Shown here piece after piece: positions 1 through 7,605 of a stretch of 64,000 nt of DNA. Under the pieces are notes generated by a model, which worked only from the letters and a program-made list of their open reading frames with translations, was not told where the DNA came from and searched no databases. This DNA comes from JBGMEA01 sp964444065 (GTDB lineage: Bacteria > Bacillota > Clostridia > Eubacteriales > Anaerofustaceae), in assembly GCA_964444065.1 (NCBI GenBank), contig CAYUFL010000004.1, forward strand, positions 12,405 to 76,404. Direction: 5' to 3'. Each line of letters starts with the position of its first letter. The first letter of the stretch is position 1. A program made the translations under genes and the position numbers.

Positions 1-2
1 AA

Positions 3-188
3 ATGCGTGATGCAATCAAGCAGGGTTTTGCGGAAGCCGAAAGAATCGTGGGCGGCTCATTGCCTGCCATATGTTACGAAACATATGACGCGATTATGAG
101 CAAGCTTGACAAGTACGAGAAAAGCTTCGAAGAACCGGATACTGCTTCTGATGCGAGCACCGACATAGATACTGACACGGATGCTTGA
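3..188 (+). CDS. C-terminal end of an uncharacterised protein, cut by window edge
   Basis: The frame is open from the first bases of the window to a TGA at 186-188, so this is probably the tail of a longer gene whose start lies outside. The visible 61 residues contain a helical stretch (GFAEAERIVGG, then YDAIMSKLDKYEKSF) and end in an acidic Asp/Thr/Ser-rich tail. A strong hairpin terminator follows about 80 bp downstream, which supports a real gene end. I do not recognise the family, and no function can be given from this fragment. Confidence 0.5.
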   Translation: MRDAIKQGFAEAERIVGGSLPAICYETYDAIMSKLDKYEKSFEEPDTASDASTDIDTDTDA

Positions 189-266
189 CCCAAAAAATGC
201 TTTAGCACCGGCGTAATGCCGAACCAGCCAATCAAAAGTAGACAGAAAAAAAGACAAAAGTTATCC

Positions 267-301
267 AAAGCCCCGTGCAGTTCAGAACTGTACGGGGCTT
301 T
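267..301 (+). terminator. Rho-independent terminator
   Basis: A 17-bp stem with one G-T wobble (AAAGCCCCGTGCAGTTC pairing with GAACTGTACGGGGCTTT) and a very short loop ends in a T-run. It lies downstream of the truncated first gene. On the opposite strand it also ends in A/T and could act for convergent transcription. Confidence 0.8.
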
Positions 302-459
302 GATAGTTCAGAAAAAAAATGTTCGTGATTGAAATGATTCACTTCACCTAGTCATCCAACACACTTTGGATATCATTTGATTGATGAATGTGAAAGTCAA
401 CGACAATCTTTGTGCATTCATGCATCGTATACGCTCCTTAAGTATATTATGTGTATTTG

Positions 460-1113
460 TTATGATAGAAACTTTGTAATTTCCTCAATGTCTTGTCGGG
501 ACAATCGGTTGCGACCCGGCGTATGGATCACACGGTTGATATCCGATATGCTTGACAGGATATATTCGCTGGCTACCGGACTGTTACCATGAAGCAGAAT
601 TGCGTAACCGTCAACCCAGACGCTTATGGCGTAGTAGTCCAAATACTTGGCAAGCACATATACCTGCCGTTTTACCTGCTTGATCGGGTTCTTTACCATC
701 TTTGAATATGTGTTGCCGGCATCCGTGGTATGGGACTTTATCCACTCATAATCATCTTCGTTGCCTCTGATCCATCCGTTATAGTTCTTGACTTCGAATA
801 TAAAAACGCCGTATTTGTTTACTACTACATTGTCAAGTTCTGCCGGTTTATCCTCAAAGGAAATCTGAACATTCGTAAACATTCTGTCGTCTTGTCGGAG
901 CACCGATCGGATGATATCTGCTGCCTGCTGTTCTCCGATGCGACCTACTCTTCTTTCGGGCGTCTCTGATATCCAAGGCAGGCTTGGGTATCGAGGTTGA
1001 TTTCGATATTGGGTTTGGCTTGGATCCCGATGTTTCCTTGATGAAACAGATTTGGCAATATTGACTATGATAATAATCAGAATGATGATTCCTGCAATCA
1101 CTATTGCTATCAA
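460..1113 (-). CDS. Membrane-anchored NERD (nuclease-related) domain protein
   Basis: 217 residues. Residues 2-20 are one hydrophobic segment (run of Ile/Val), followed by a basic linker and then a NERD domain from about residue 57. The NERD hallmarks are visible: GEQQA at 60-64, ELD at 92-94, and EVKNYNG at 107-113, which match the Glu/Asp/Glu-x-Lys core of this nuclease-like fold. NERD proteins are predicted DNA-processing enzymes; most are uncharacterised. The start is a TTG preceded by GAGGGG at good spacing (minus-strand reading); no better ATG is in frame. It probably sits in the membrane with the domain in the cytoplasm. Substrate unknown. Confidence 0.8.
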   Translation of the reverse strand: MIAIVIAGIIILIIIIVNIAKSVSSRKHRDPSQTQYRNQPRYPSLPWISETPERRVGRIGEQQAADIIRSVLRQDDRMFTNVQISFEDKPAELDNVVVNKYGVFIFEVKNYNGWIRGNEDDYEWIKSHTTDAGNTYSKMVKNPIKQVKRQVYVLAKYLDYYAISVWVDGYAILLHGNSPVASEYILSSISDINRVIHTPGRNRLSRQDIEEITKFLS

Positions 1114-1139
1114 CTCATTACCCCCTCAACGTTGTTAAG

Positions 1140-1358
1140 CTAGTTGAACCCTTTATATTCAAGTTTTTTCTGAATCCAATCCAAAAGACACGTTCTCTTC
1201 CCACAGACACCATAGGTCTTTGCATTTACAAGGTTAGAGGCAAAGGTTTCTTGTGTTAGAAATGGTTTTTGACGAGCTATTCTTATCTCAACTTCTGTAC
1301 TGCCCCATCTCGCGCGAATACATGACATTATTTTACTATTCAACTCGCAATTATTCAA
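1140..1358 (-). CDS. Small hypothetical ORF, doubtful
   Basis: 72 codons from a TTG, ending 26 bp upstream of the NERD gene. The frame is open back to a stop near 1388, but I see no ribosome site in front of any start. The product is rich in Arg, Lys and Cys (ARWGSTEVEIRIARQKP, GKRTCLLDWIQKKL). It could be a small gene co-transcribed with the NERD gene or the decayed tail of a lost gene. I do not recognise it. Confidence 0.25.
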   Translation of the reverse strand: MNNCELNSKIMSCIRARWGSTEVEIRIARQKPFLTQETFASNLVNAKTYGVCGKRTCLLDWIQKKLEYKGFN

Positions 1359-1440
1359 GAGATGACGTTGCTTGTCAGAAATTGCTTACAAAGTAAAAGC
1401 ATCCATTCCTTAACTTGTGCGCTTTTTCTCAGTATATCAA

Positions 1441-1474
1441 AAAAGCAGACATGTCTTTTTTCATGTTTGCTTTT
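1441..1474. repeat. Stem-loop with terminator-like character
   Basis: AAAAGCAGACATG (1441-1453) pairs with CATGTTTGCTTTT (1462-1474) with one wobble, around a T-rich loop. It lies in the 240-bp gap between the doubtful small ORF and the QueG-like gene. It may be the terminator of a lost gene. Otherwise the gap holds only a weak promoter-like region near 1510-1555. Confidence 0.4.
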
Positions 1475-1598
1475 CGTTTACCGGTTTAATCATGCCGATG
1501 TTTTCATTTTGCGGTTAATGATCGGTAGGAAGTAAAATCGAAATGTGCTAGAATAAAGTCAAAATTACAGCAAGTGGCTTAGATTTGGGAGGCAGACA

Positions 1599-2273
1599 AT
1601 GGAAAAGAAGGTAAAAGATATATTTCTCGGGTTGGGCGCCGATGTATGCGGGATAGCGGGAATCGACCGATTCGACAGTGCGCCGTACGGCTTTCATCCG
1701 CGTGATCTTTATGCCGCGTGCAACAGCGTGATTGTATTTGCGAAACATATGCCGAAGGGTCTCTCTGCCGTCTCGCCGCGGATTATTTATAACAAGGCGA
1801 CCGATATGAATTTATTCGAAATGGATCGCATTGCCTATCTCGGCGCGCTTGCAGTGGAAGAACTCGGCTGTGCCGCAGTGCCGCTGCCTTCGGATACTCC
1901 GTATGAATATTGGGACGAAACACAAAAAGAAGGACGCGGTATAGTATCGATGCGCCATGCCGCTCTGCTTGCAGGTATCGGCAGCATGGGAAAGAATACA
2001 CTGATCCTGAACGAACGATACGGCAACCGCATCAATATCGGCGCCGTATTGACTGATCTGCGTTTGGAATCCGATCCGCTTGCGCAAGAGCTGTGTCTCG
2101 AAGGGTGCCGAAAATGTCTCGACAGCTGCCCGACGGGTGCGCTCAACGGCACGACTGTCAATCAACAGCGATGCAGAGCGTTCACGTACACGACAAATGC
2201 ACGCGGTTTTTCGGTTTGCAACTGCAACACGTGCCGTATGATCTGTCCCGTGGGAGGAGGCTCTGATCTGTGA
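1599..2273 (+). CDS. Short QueG-like 4Fe-4S double-cluster protein
   Basis: 224 residues, ATG preceded by GGGAGGC. The N-terminal part resembles the DUF1730 region of epoxyqueuosine reductase (AACNSVIVFAKHMP, then GSMGKNTLILNERYG). The C-terminal part carries two ferredoxin-like Cys groups, C166-x3-C170-x2-C173-x3-C177-P and C207/C209-x2-C212-x3-C216-P, with another Cys at 192. True QueG is about 380 residues with a C-terminal HEAT-repeat region, which is absent here, so I would not assign queuosine synthesis. It is likely a cytoplasmic redox protein of unknown substrate. Its stop overlaps the start of the next gene by four bases, so the two are translationally coupled. A similar protein lies at 31857-32543. 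Confidence 0.8.
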   Translation: MEKKVKDIFLGLGADVCGIAGIDRFDSAPYGFHPRDLYAACNSVIVFAKHMPKGLSAVSPRIIYNKATDMNLFEMDRIAYLGALAVEELGCAAVPLPSDTPYEYWDETQKEGRGIVSMRHAALLAGIGSMGKNTLILNERYGNRINIGAVLTDLRLESDPLAQELCLEGCRKCLDSCPTGALNGTTVNQQRCRAFTYTTNARGFSVCNCNTCRMICPVGGGSDL

Positions 2274-3010
2274 GTGCGCAACGAGAACTTTATATCAAGG
2301 CAATCAAACTGGACAGAGAACGTCCGTATGAAGACAGCTATGCCTTTCATATTCCTGTTCTGAGCGGGTTTGAAGAACTGCGTATTTCAAAACCGGTTAC
2401 GTTCTTTGCGGGGGAAAACGGAATGGGCAAATCAACCCTGCTCGAAGCGATTGCCGCTGCTTACGGATTCAACGCGGAAGGCGGAACGAAGAATTTTCAT
2501 TTTGCGTCAAAGGAAACACACTCGGAACTTTATCGGAGTATCCTGCTCGCAAAAGGAACAAAAAAACCGAACGGCGGATTTTTTCTGCGCGCCGAAAGCT
2601 TTTACAATGTCGCAACCGAAATTGACCGATTGGAAGAAATCGGACCGATGCTGCAAAGTTACGGGGGAAAATCTCTGCACAGTCAATCGCACGGGGAGAG
2701 CTTTCTGTCTTTGGTACTGAACCGATTCGGCGGAAACGGACTCTATTTGTTGGATGAGCCGGAAGCTGCGCTTTCGGTGCAGAGTCAGCTTGCTCTGCTC
2801 GGACGCATGGATGCGCTGGTGAAATGTAATGCGCAGTTTATCATCGCTACACATTCGCCGATTCTGCTTGCTTATCCCGATGCGGATATTTATGTTTTTA
2901 ACGGAAACGGTATTACGAAAACACCTTATAAAGAAACCGAAGCGTATACACTCAGCAAGCAGTTTCTGGATCAGCCCGAGCGGATGATGCGGTATTTGTT
3001 TGAGCCGTGA
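2270..3010 (+). CDS. AAA/ABC-type ATPase (COG3910-like)
   Basis: 246 residues from a GTG that overlaps the stop of the preceding Fe-S gene; GGGAGGAGG lies just upstream. Walker A is GENGMGKST (48-56), an ABC-like signature is SHGES (140-144), Walker B is LYLLDEPEA (158-166), and the switch His is in IIATHSP (191-197). The compact single-domain form is that of stand-alone predicted ATPases related to the ABC/SMC/RecF fold. No transmembrane partner is encoded nearby, so a transport role is not supported. Overlap with the Fe-S gene suggests joint expression, but the joint role is unknown. A terminator follows directly. Confidence 0.85.
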   Translation: MSAQRELYIKAIKLDRERPYEDSYAFHIPVLSGFEELRISKPVTFFAGENGMGKSTLLEAIAAAYGFNAEGGTKNFHFASKETHSELYRSILLAKGTKKPNGGFFLRAESFYNVATEIDRLEEIGPMLQSYGGKSLHSQSHGESFLSLVLNRFGGNGLYLLDEPEAALSVQSQLALLGRMDALVKCNAQFIIATHSPILLAYPDADIYVFNGNGITKTPYKETEAYTLSKQFLDQPERMMRYLFEP

Positions 3011-3027
3011 GCATAAATTTGGAGTAA

Positions 3028-3060
3028 AAAAAGCAGGAGATCAATTTCTCCTGCTTTTTT
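3028..3060 (+). terminator. Bidirectional terminator
   Basis: AAGCAGGAGA (3031-3040) pairs with TCTCCTGCTT (3047-3056), flanked by A-run and T-run. It serves the ATPase gene on the plus strand and guaB, which converges on it from the minus strand. Confidence 0.85.
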
Positions 3061-3091
3061 GTATCTATTTTGTTTTGCGTACATTCGCGCA

Positions 3092-4600
3092 TTATTTCAT
3101 GGGAATGCTGTTGATGTCCTTGAGCACAACGTCGTGCGCACCGCCCTCTGTGATGCTGACTGCGGAAACAAGGGTTAGTTTCGCTTTCTGCTGCAATTCC
3201 GGTATGGTGAGCGCACCGCAGTTGCACATGGTGGAACGGACTTTGTACAGCGTCGTGTTCAGATTATCCCGCAGGCTGCCGGCATACGGTACATACGAGT
3301 CAACACCTTCTTCAAATGAGAGTTTGGATTCTCCTCCCATATCATAACGCTGCCAGTTGCGTGCACGCTCCGAACCTTCACCCCAATATTCTTTCATATA
3401 ACTGCCGTTTACCATCACTCTGTTCGTCGGGCTTTCGTCAAAACGGGCAAAATATCTGCCCAGCATGCAGAAATCGCTCCCCATCGCCAATGCCAGCGTG
3501 AGGTGATAATCATGCACAATCCCGCCGTCGGAACAAATCGGGATATAAACGCCGGTTTCTTCGAAATATTCGTTGCGTGCGTTTGCCACTTCGATAACGG
3601 CAGTTGCCTGACCACGCCCGATGCCTTTTGCTTCTCTGGTGATGCAGATTGCGCCGCCGCCGATACCGACTTTGATGAAGTCAGCACCCGCATCTGCGAG
3701 AAAGCGGAATCCTTCTCTGTCGATGACATTGCCTGCGCCGACTTTTACGCTTTCGCCGTATTTTTCACGGATAAATGCGATCGTTAATTTCTGCCATTCC
3801 GTATAGCCTTCGGAAGAGTCGATGCACAGGATATCAGCTCCCGCATCAACCAGTGCAGGTACACGCTGCGCGTAATCCTTTGTGTTGATGCCTGCACCGA
3901 CAAGATAGCGCTGTGCGGAGTCAAGCAGTTCAAGCGGGTTTTCTTTGTGCAGGTCATAGTCTTTTCGGAATACGAAAGAAGTCAGTCTGGTGTTGTTGTC
4001 GAGGATCGGCAGGCAGTTCAGTTTATTGTCCCAGATAATATCATTTGCTTCCTGCAAACTGATGCCTTCTTTTGCGTAAATAATATGATCCAGCGGGGTC
4101 ATGAATTCGCTGACTTTTGTGCTTGGATCAAGACGGCTGACACGGTAATCTCTGCTGGTGATAATGCCCAAAAGCTTGCCGTTGAGCGTTCCGTCATCCG
4201 TTACGGCTGTGGTGGAATGCCCGGTCTTCGCTTTCAGCGCCAACAAATCTGCCAGGCTCTGATCCGGTCGGATATTGGAATCGCTGGAGACGAACCCTGC
4301 CTTGTAGCGTTTTACTTTTTTGACCATTTCCGCCTGTCGTTCGACAGACTGAGAACCGTAGATAAAAGAAATGCCGCCTTCCCGTGCGAGCGCAACTGCC
4401 ATATTATCGTCCGATACGGATTGCATGATCGCTGAAGCAAGCGGAATATTGATCGAAAGAGACGGCTGTTCGCCTTTTCTGTATTTCGTAATCGGTGTTT
4501 TCAATGAAGTATTCCCGGGCATACAATCAGTCGAAGAATATCCCGGGATTAACAGATATTCGCTGAATGTGTGGGAAGGCTCTTCAATGTAATGTGCCAT
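3092..4600 (-). CDS. guaB: IMP dehydrogenase
   Basis: 502 residues, the usual length for bacterial IMPDH. It oxidises IMP to XMP with NAD+, the committed step of GMP synthesis, in the cytoplasm. Two CBS domains occupy about 105-225 (IITSRDYR near 146-153, VSEFMTPLDH near 163-172). The catalytic loop is GIGGGAICITRE with Cys319 as the nucleophile; the familiar form is GIGPGSICTTR, so the loop is slightly divergent. The phosphate-binding part SDGGIVHD and the flap region (YWGEGSERARN) are present. The Gly-for-Pro change and altered flap place it in a divergent IMPDH subgroup. It is transcribed alone, with its own promoter and a shared terminator. Confidence 0.95.
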   Translation of the reverse strand: MAHYIEEPSHTFSEYLLIPGYSSTDCMPGNTSLKTPITKYRKGEQPSLSINIPLASAIMQSVSDDNMAVALAREGGISFIYGSQSVERQAEMVKKVKRYKAGFVSSDSNIRPDQSLADLLALKAKTGHSTTAVTDDGTLNGKLLGIITSRDYRVSRLDPSTKVSEFMTPLDHIIYAKEGISLQEANDIIWDNKLNCLPILDNNTRLTSFVFRKDYDLHKENPLELLDSAQRYLVGAGINTKDYAQRVPALVDAGADILCIDSSEGYTEWQKLTIAFIREKYGESVKVGAGNVIDREGFRFLADAGADFIKVGIGGGAICITREAKGIGRGQATAVIEVANARNEYFEETGVYIPICSDGGIVHDYHLTLALAMGSDFCMLGRYFARFDESPTNRVMVNGSYMKEYWGEGSERARNWQRYDMGGESKLSFEEGVDSYVPYAGSLRDNLNTTLYKVRSTMCNCGALTIPELQQKAKLTLVSAVSITEGGAHDVVLKDINSIPMK

Positions 4601-4691
4601 GCTTTATTTACCTCGTTTGATTTTTGTTTTCTGCGTGTGTTCTGCTCACGCGGGTAGGGTAGAATGACGTCTGCGTTTTTTCTTATTTACT

Positions 4692-4719
4692 ATTATAAAG
4701 CTTTGTGCGTATGATGCAA
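4692..4719 (-). promoter_or_regulatory. Promoter of guaB
   Basis: Reading the minus strand, TTGCAT and TATAAT are separated by 16 bp about 90 bp upstream of the guaB start. I saw no purine riboswitch in the leader. Confidence 0.6.
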
Positions 4720-4808
4720 CAGAAAATCACCGCAAAAAAAAAGATCGCAGTCTTTAGGCGGGTTTCTTATGTTTTTTATTGAACCATGGGCATACAAAAT
4801 GTTAAAAT

Positions 4809-4847
4809 GCAAACGAGGCATTCTCAGCGCGGCAATGCCTCGTTTGC
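4809..4847 (-). terminator. Terminator of the AbiE-type operon
   Basis: A perfect 14-bp stem, GCAAACGAGGCATT (4809-4822) with AATGCCTCGTTTGC (4834-4847), lies just past the stop of the toxin gene. On the minus strand it is followed by a T-rich stretch. Confidence 0.8.
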
Positions 4848-4848
4848 T

Positions 4849-5865
4849 TCATTGCCGAGAAGCAAACGAGATTTGATTGATTGCGGTTTCCAAGCTTGAA
4901 ATGGATTGCATTAACTCGTCAAAAGAAGGATATTTACCGAACAACATTTCAGTCATACCTTCATAGTCATTCCGCAAAGTTTTAAAACGAGAACTCGGCG
5001 GAATGAGTTTTATTGAACCTGGTAAGGCTTCCTCATATTTTGCCCAGGCTCTTGGGTAGAATTTCATTTTAAAATCAACAACTTTTTGGAGCAGATTAAG
5101 CTGCCTTAATGCAACAGTCTTATACTCTGATTGCGCGATGCAGTGTAAGTCATAGTAGTGACGGGAATATCTCATTGGCATATCAAGATGTTCAGGTCGG
5201 TTCGCTTCATGGTGCAGTATCGTGACTTTCTCCCAAAAGGTTCTTTCCGCTGAACAGGCAAAAACGGAGATAGATGGAATTTGCACCAATTTAGGATAAT
5301 ATTCAAAGATATAAGGTGTGATGGTCCTTTCAACTGCAGGCGTCCAAGCAGCTAATGAGCCTATCTCCAAGCGGATTGACTGTAAAATGGACTCCATACT
5401 GAAAAGTTGCGGATAATGGAAACTGACGGTTTGCGGGTCTGATCTTTCAATTTCAGCATTTGCTTCTTTGCCAATAATAGTTGATAAGTCCGAGATAAAG
5501 ATCGGCAGAAACTCATTGGCAAGGAAAACTTCGACTTTCGCATTTGATTCTTTATTAAAAGCATCCTGCTTTGTCTTTGATCGCTCCTGCCACGGTTCGT
5601 CCTTTTCATACCCCAGCAATCTCCAATCCAAAATCAGGTCAATATCCTCGGAAAATCGCTTTATTAGATTGAAGCACTTGGAAAGGCTCGTTCCTCCCTT
5701 GAAAGTTAAATACTTCTGAAAGCGGCTTTTATCAAAAAGGTAATCCAGTATCAAGCAAACCCAATAATCCTTTTCAATAATGGCTTCATGAACACCCATT
5801 TTTTGAGCGGTGTTACGAAAAATAGTGCGTTGTTCTTCCTCGGACAGCTTCAAGATGCTGTACAT
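4849..5865 (-). CDS. AbiEii-family nucleotidyltransferase toxin
   Basis: 338 residues. The nucleotidyltransferase signature is clear: FKGGTSLSK (55-63) followed by FSEDIDL (71-77), with the metal-binding acidic pair at D74 and D76. This is the AbiEii/AbiGii toxin family, the toxic half of type IV toxin-antitoxin systems that stop growth on phage infection; related MenT toxins modify tRNA. The start is one base past the stop of the upstream antitoxin gene and uses AAAGGGG inside that gene as its ribosome site, so translation is coupled. The nucleotide target cannot be judged from sequence. Confidence 0.88.
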   Translation of the reverse strand: MYSILKLSEEEQRTIFRNTAQKMGVHEAIIEKDYWVCLILDYLFDKSRFQKYLTFKGGTSLSKCFNLIKRFSEDIDLILDWRLLGYEKDEPWQERSKTKQDAFNKESNAKVEVFLANEFLPIFISDLSTIIGKEANAEIERSDPQTVSFHYPQLFSMESILQSIRLEIGSLAAWTPAVERTITPYIFEYYPKLVQIPSISVFACSAERTFWEKVTILHHEANRPEHLDMPMRYSRHYYDLHCIAQSEYKTVALRQLNLLQKVVDFKMKFYPRAWAKYEEALPGSIKLIPPSSRFKTLRNDYEGMTEMLFGKYPSFDELMQSISSLETAINQISFASRQ

Positions 5866-5866
5866 A

Positions 5867-6475
5867 TCAGTCCCCTTTACAAATTTGTCTTATAACTTGA
5901 TAAACCCAAACCGTCGTAGGCTTGGCCTCACTCAATAATTTTTGCTGTTCGTTTTTTGTCAATAATGTTCTGATTTTTTCAATCGCCGCATTTTCAACAT
6001 TCCCCTTGCCAAGAGCCTTGATGCCTTGAATTATCAAGGCGGTCTTGTAACTCATTCCGGTGATTTCCCGGTTATTGCGATGCTTAAATTCAATAGTGAT
6101 GTTGTCAAGCTCAAAGCTATTATATGCTCCATCGCTGATGTAGCTCCACTTGGCAGAAACTTGTGTAGATAAGCCCAGCATATTTAAAGCGGTTGTTCCT
6201 GACGGGGCAATATTCCAGTTGAATTTCCGCGCTATCGCCATTGCTACTTGATGCGGAGAGGGCGTTTCGTGCTCCTTCAAAAGCGCACTAAATCGCGGAC
6301 AGTAATATATGCCGCGCAGGATTTTCTTTATTTTCCCATCATCAGACAAACGATTCAAAGCTTTGCGAACAATTTCATAATCCGCGATATCCAAAAAATC
6401 GTTAGCTATAAAGACGGCATCATTTCCAAGCTCATCAAGTCGTTTTTTTAATTTTTCTGTATTGATGTCACGCAT
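5867..6475 (-). CDS. AbiEi-like antitoxin / transcriptional repressor (DUF6088 type)
   Basis: About 202 residues from the ATG at 6475, which has AAAGGAG seven to eight bases upstream; a longer reading to 6646 would run through the promoter and operator and is rejected. The N-terminal region looks like a winged helix (IADYEIVRKALNRLSDDGKI, then LRGIYY), as in AbiEi antitoxins, followed by the larger domain (APSGTTALNMLGL). AbiEi proteins neutralise AbiEii and repress their own promoter by binding inverted repeats. That fits the neighbouring toxin gene and the inverted repeat in the promoter. It is the first gene of a two-gene operon. Confidence 0.85.
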   Translation of the reverse strand: MRDINTEKLKKRLDELGNDAVFIANDFLDIADYEIVRKALNRLSDDGKIKKILRGIYYCPRFSALLKEHETPSPHQVAMAIARKFNWNIAPSGTTALNMLGLSTQVSAKWSYISDGAYNSFELDNITIEFKHRNNREITGMSYKTALIIQGIKALGKGNVENAAIEKIRTLLTKNEQQKLLSEAKPTTVWVYQVIRQICKGD

Positions 6476-6490
6476 ATCAAGCTCTCCTTT

Positions 6491-6529
6491 CGTCCCAAAT
6501 ATCATATAATTTTTGGGACGAAAAATCAA
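6491..6529 (-). promoter_or_regulatory. AbiE promoter with inverted-repeat operator
   Basis: On the minus strand, TTGATT (6524-6529 on plus) and TATGAT (6501-6506) are separated by exactly 17 bp. A 9-bp inverted repeat, CGTCCCAAA at 6491-6499 and TTTGGGACG at 6512-6520, brackets the -10 box: one arm is in the spacer, the other covers the start point. This is the layout expected for autorepression by the AbiEi-like protein. Confidence 0.75.
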
Positions 6530-6679
6530 GTGGCTGATTGTATAAAAAAAGAAAAGAAGCCACAAAACCTGTGACATCTCTCTTTCCCGTATCGGTCTGG
6601 GGTATGGTTCAATAAATTTCTCTATTAAACCGCGTCTTTCCTGCAATCCTTTTTATTCATTCCTATGTTCCGATCTCCT

Positions 6680-7312
6680 TTAATATTCTCTTTTGAGACG
6701 GGTGATCGTATTTTTTACAACCGGTATCAGCATAATCAGAACCGTGAGCATGCCTTCCAGTCCGATGTAGGTGATATTGTAAAGAAAAGACCATGTCCAT
6801 GCATGATAGCCCTCGGGTGTATATGCCGCGAAAAAAAGGGCACCGGAGAGAAAACTGACAAGAAACCTGCCAAAGATGGAGACAAGATAGCCCACGATCA
6901 TACCGTTTTTCCGGTTTCTGAAAAATCCGCCGATTCCAAGCATACCGAAAGCAACCGGGTAATCCATCAAAATCTGAAGCGGATAATAAGCGGACGGATT
7001 GAACAGGAAATTCAGCAGACCGAATGCGACACCTGCGAGTATTCCTTGCTTTGGTCCGAGGATATATCCGATCAAGAAAAGGAAAAACATCGAGAAGAAT
7101 GTTGCGCTTCCTCCTTGCGGAAGATGAATATGCGGCAGAATATTGTTTGCGACAAAAGCAATCGCAATCAGCAGCGCCGAAAGGGCAAGTGCTTTACCAT
7201 TTGATTTTTTCTCTGTTCCGCCGAGCAAAAAAATAAGCACCAGGAGCAGAATGACTGCAGCAGCGGTGATAAGCTGTCCTGTTGTGCTTTCAAAAAAAGT
7301 TTGTAAATCCAT
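6680..7312 (-). CDS. thiT: Thiamine-specific S component of an ECF transporter
   Basis: 210 residues with about six hydrophobic segments. The central part reads as ThiT: SATFFSMFFLFLIGYILGPKQG, then LNFLFNPSAYYPLQILMDYP and IFGRFLVSFLSGALFF. ThiT binds thiamine with high affinity in the membrane and works with the shared EcfA/EcfA'/EcfT module, which is not in this window. A TPP riboswitch directly upstream gives independent support for the substrate. The start is the ATG at 7312, behind AGGAGG that the leader can mask. Confidence 0.93.
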   Translation of the reverse strand: MDLQTFFESTTGQLITAAAVILLLVLIFLLGGTEKKSNGKALALSALLIAIAFVANNILPHIHLPQGGSATFFSMFFLFLIGYILGPKQGILAGVAFGLLNFLFNPSAYYPLQILMDYPVAFGMLGIGGFFRNRKNGMIVGYLVSIFGRFLVSFLSGALFFAAYTPEGYHAWTWSFLYNITYIGLEGMLTVLIMLIPVVKNTITRLKREY

Positions 7313-7318
7313 AAAAAA

Positions 7319-7436
7319 AACCTCCTAAAAATATGGAGGGTAACTAGAAATAAATCTGCTTCCCTACGTCGGTCGTTAACCGAATCAGGTCGTAAGGGTA
7401 TCATCTCAGCCGTCCGTGCGGCACCCCCAGCAACTT
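7319..7436 (-). ncRNA. TPP riboswitch with Shine-Dalgarno-masking hairpin
   Basis: Reading the minus strand from about 7434: GGGGGTGCC, then GGCTGAGATGATACCC, ACCTGATTCGGTTAAC, and CGTAGGGAAGCAG, the conserved order of the TPP (thi-box) aptamer. Between the aptamer and thiT is a hairpin (CCTCC at 7335-7339 with GGAGG at 7321-7325) that pairs directly with the AGGAGG ribosome site. Control is therefore probably translational: bound TPP favours the masking hairpin and shuts off thiT. Confidence 0.93.
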
Positions 7437-7605
7437 TAATTTTTATTATAACAGAATTTGAGTATTCTGTCAAATCGGATGGTACCTCGTTTCGGCGATA
7501 TAGAGGGTGTGAATTGTCTCAACAAAGCGCAAATCCAAAACAGCGGATTTGCACTTTCTGATATTTGTTTGATGTTAGTATGATGGGTGCAGACTTTTGG
7601 TTATT

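Noticed and set aside
1599..2273. Calling this gene queG (epoxyqueuosine reductase)
   Set aside because: The protein is about 150 residues too short and lacks the C-terminal HEAT-repeat part; only QueG-like is supported.
6476..6646. Longer start for the AbiEi-like antitoxin
   Set aside because: It would cross the promoter and operator; the ATG at 6475 has a strong ribosome site.
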